Positions 61,594-64,000 of a stretch of 64,000 bases of DNA are shown here, one piece after another (the first letter of the stretch is position 1; every line of letters starts with the position of its first letter). Source of the DNA: Gadus chalcogrammus (lineage: Eukaryota; Chordata; Actinopteri; Gadiformes; Gadidae); contig NC_079425.1 of assembly GCF_026213295.1 (NCBI RefSeq), positions 8,034,940 through 8,098,939 on the forward strand. Direction: 5' to 3'. The translations under genes were made by a program, and so were the position numbers. The notes beneath the pieces were generated by a model. The model was given only the letters and a program-made list of their open reading frames with translations, searched no databases and was not told the DNA's origin.

Positions 61594-62157
61594 ACACACA
61601 AATCGGTCTGTGGTTTGTTCATATTGTATTCATGAATGGCTGGAGTTGGGAATACACCGGACCCCTTCTCCTGTGGTCCATCGGATACAGCCGACATATT
61701 AGGAAATGCTTTTATCATATTATTATATTATTCAGTAAATAATATCGATGTGTCCTGCATAGATGTGGTCCTCTGGAGGATTAAATCAGTGACAAACATT
61801 TACAGATTTCTTTTTAAATCTGACTAATTAGTTGTTTCTTTGGTAAAAAGAAAGCTATCGAAGACCATCCCAAAATTCATCACGTAAATTGACGCAGATA
61901 TGCTCCTTAAGGCACCGGCAGTGATAATCGGATAATAGGACTTATTGCAGGTACAACGTCTTTGCTGCAAGGAGTCAGCAGCAAGCCATTAGAACTGCTC
62001 GTTACCCGTTTCTTTGACAGAGTTTGCGGGAAGACGGAGTAGATAGCAATTATTTCCATCTCATTTTACCTCATTAGAAGTTAGAAAGCAAGGTTTAGAA
62101 CTTAAAAAATAACAACAGAAGGGGGTAAAAAATATATATATCGCTCACATAAAACCC

Positions 62158-62412
62158 CCCTTTAAGGCCCCTTCAGAGCGATCCTACCACGCACATTTTC
62201 TTCAAAATATTGATTGAGATTCTCAGACCTCGTGTGAGCTTCAATCGCTATTCTTTTTTTCCCTTCCCTATTTTTGTCAAGGAAACTTTGTAGTTTAGTC
62301 ATTGTTGTCTCGTTGTCGTGAATAATGTATGAGGCTCCCGCACAAGCTATGCTAATGTTCGGGTTCTCCGGCAGTCCTGGTCCTCCCCCTACCAAACCGC
62401 GACATGGCAAAA
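62158..62412. repeat. Possible DNA-transposon (MITE) fragment
   Basis: The stretch begins AAGGCCCCTTCAGAGCG, which resembles the GGCCC-type terminal repeats of several fish cut-and-paste elements. No matching inverted end was found downstream. A minus-strand frame crosses it (KLQSFLDKNREGKKR, IAIEAHTRSENLNQYF), but I do not recognise the peptide and part of it merely translates the terminal sequence. Confidence 0.25.
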
Positions 62413-62559
62413 TGTTCATGGTGTCACAACAGGTCACCGTCCTCCCTCTCCTTATAAGGATTGTTCATGGTGTCACAACAGGTCACCGTCCTCCCTCTCC
62501 TTATAAGGATTGTTCATGGTGTCACAACAGGTCACCGTCCTCCCTCTCCTTATAAGGAT
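62413..62559. repeat. 49-bp minisatellite, three near-identical copies
   Basis: Units start at 62413, 62462 and 62511, each beginning TGTTCATGGTGTCACAACAG and ending CTTATAAGGAT. A fourth copy is started (GTTCGTGCC) and then diverges. The identity of the copies indicates recent tandem amplification. Confidence 0.92.
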
Positions 62560-63009
62560 TGTTCGTGCCAATGCCTCTTCTTTTTTTTTGATGCCGATAC
62601 TCATTGCCATTTTGAGAGGACCCAATCGAGTTGTAGCAACGTAAAATCCTAAATCCACACGTAACCTAGGCTTTGATTTGCAACGTGTGAGAAAAAGCTG
62701 TGGCTTCAAATACAATGTCGCTCCCCAATGACAAATCATTTTAAGATGAATTATTAAACAATGACCAAAAAAGAAACAACATAATAACTAGCATTCAATT
62801 GCTCCTATACTTTAAAAATGGAGGTGGCCATTGCAAACTTATGTGCCGTTGTACAAGAAGAAATGGCTCATAATAATAATACTAATAATCAAAATAATAC
62901 TGAAATTATCACATTGGATTTAAAATGGAAGGAAATAGACTGACCACACAACAACGATTTATTTTCCACTGTGATTCTGTCTTTCTCTCGCTCAACATCT
63001 CTCTTCCCC

Positions 63010-63280
63010 TCTCTCACCCTCTCTCTTTCCCTCTCTCACCCTCTCTCTTTCCCTCTCTCACCCTCTCTCTTTCCCTCTCTCACCCTCTCTCTTTCCCTCT
63101 CTCACCCTCTCTCTTTCCCTCTCTCACCCTCTCTCTTTCCCTCTCTCACCCTCTCTCTTTCCCTCTCTCACCCTCTCTCTTTCCCTCTCTCACCCTCTCT
63201 CTTTCCCTCTCTCACCCTCTCTCTTTCCCTCTCTCACCCTCTCTCTTTCCCTCTCTCACCCTCTCTCTTTCCCTCTCTCC
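63010..63280. repeat. 22-bp CT-rich minisatellite, about 12 copies
   Basis: The unit alternates CCTCTCTCAC and CCTCTCTCTTTC with almost no variation over about 270 bases, giving a strict 22-bp period. The strand is nearly pure pyrimidine. Confidence 0.9.
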
Positions 63281-63724
63281 CGCTATCTTCCACCCTTTCT
63301 CCTTCTCACTCTCTGTCTCCATCCCTATCTTTGCATGTGTATGTGCTTGTGTGTTTGGAAATACTTGAGTTTGGAGAGGGTTTTAAGACTGCGCTACATT
63401 GTGACAGATTATCAGCTCAGTACAGCTGCTGGCATTTGCTGAATGTCACTATCTACATAGACAGAGTGGGTGTAGGAGGGTGATATGTGATAAAACACAG
63501 ACACAGCGGGGGGAGACAATAGTGTAGAATAGAATACAACAGAGTAGAATCTGTAGAAATCCATACGTAAAAATAAAAAGTTGCACATATTTTCATTATA
63601 AGACTGCGTGAGTAAGCGATATCTCATTTTGAGAGGAGGAAATGTTGGATCCGGCCCATAAATAATGAGGATGAAAACCACCACTGTTTTTGAATGATTA
63701 CTCCTGTGTCGTTTTGATATGCTA

Positions 63725-63805
63725 ATACAGGCCAGGTTAATCTGGCTGCCAGGGTGTTCAACATCCGGCAAAAAAGGTTGTGGGTTCGATTCCCCAATGT
63801 CGGCG
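63725..63805 (+). repeat. tRNA-derived SINE head (candidate)
   Basis: The segment contains TGGCTGCCAGG, close to a polymerase III A box, and about 50 bases later GGTTCGATTCC, an exact B-box match, followed by CCCAATG. There is no cloverleaf of a functional tRNA, so a tRNA-derived SINE is more likely than a tRNA gene. Its 3' body and ends are not clear. Confidence 0.45.
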
Positions 63806-63929
63806 TCCTGAGGACATTAGCATACAAACAGTTTGTGACACTAAGATAACACTGTTTCATGTTGTTGCAGTGGGCTGTGTCCACAGCGAATGCACTCTTC
63901 ACGATGCCTCTATTATATAGCACACGTCA

Positions 63930-63954
63930 CATCACACACACATACACACACAAA

Positions 63955-64000
<46 letters not shown>
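63930..64000. repeat. (CA)n-(TG)n palindromic junction, runs off the window
   Basis: CA-rich DNA switches at ACACGTGTGT into pure (TG)n, which continues to the edge. The switch point is a perfect ACACGTGT palindrome. Confidence 0.93.

Noticed and set aside
62413..62559. CRISPR-like array
   Set aside because: Three contiguous 49-bp copies without spacers are a minisatellite.
63010..63280. CRISPR-like array
   Set aside because: The units are tandem without unique spacers and the genome is eukaryotic.
62925..63483. Serine/leucine/proline-rich + strand frames of 147 and 170 codons
   Set aside because: They translate the 22-bp minisatellite in different frames.
63725..63805. Functional tRNA gene
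   Set aside because: The B box is good, but acceptor and anticodon stems do not form a convincing cloverleaf.

Overview
The window looks like a piece of a vertebrate, most likely teleost fish, chromosome. It has short exons with GT/AG splice sites separated by kilobase-scale introns, fish-type DNA transposon and L1 remnants, and a very heavy load of perfect microsatellites. The tracts listed below add up to roughly 4 kb, about 6-7% of the window. Such microsatellite density is well known from cod-like fishes (Gadiformes), but assigning that order is inference; nothing here proves the species.

The only gene I can support is on the + strand. Seven consecutive coding exons of a CSMD-family gene (CUB and sushi multiple domains, a giant single-pass membrane protein), best matching CSMD1, lie at 31074-31268, 32374-32581, 42934-43046, 43883-43960, 53572-53653, 55594-55718 and 60573-60694. 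All junctions are GT/AG and split codons rejoin in frame across every intron. Together they give 923 nt, about 307 residues: sushi 1, all of CUB 2, a linker, all of sushi 2, and the start of CUB 3. Neither the start nor the end of the gene is here. CUB 1 and the signal peptide must lie upstream, and the rest of the extracellular chain lies downstream.

Layout: 1-31073 is the 3' part of a large upstream intron with no recognisable exon. It is AT-rich unique sequence, many (CA)n/(GT)n tracts, one 175-bp (AG)n, one 193-bp (TCAC)n and a possible tRNA-derived SINE. From 31 to 64 kb the seven exons alternate with introns. The introns contain the main insertions: an internally deleted hAT transposon with intact terminal inverted repeats and an 8-bp target duplication (48001-49469), a degraded Ty3/gypsy-like pol fragment (about 58380-58930), a 5'-truncated L1-like LINE with a 16-bp target duplication (60748-61577), a second SINE-like tRNA head (about 63725-63805), and several minisatellites. 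Some very long simple repeats lie close to splice sites: a (CT)n tract runs into the acceptor of exon 2, a 240-bp (CTGT)n fills the same intron, (GT)60 starts 56 bases after exon 4, and (TTTC)n starts 11 bases after exon 5.

I found no clearly new biological system. The items most worth a second look are a perfect 20-bp hairpin with a GCAA loop at 54217-54260, the deleted hAT element, and the repeat-flanked splice sites.
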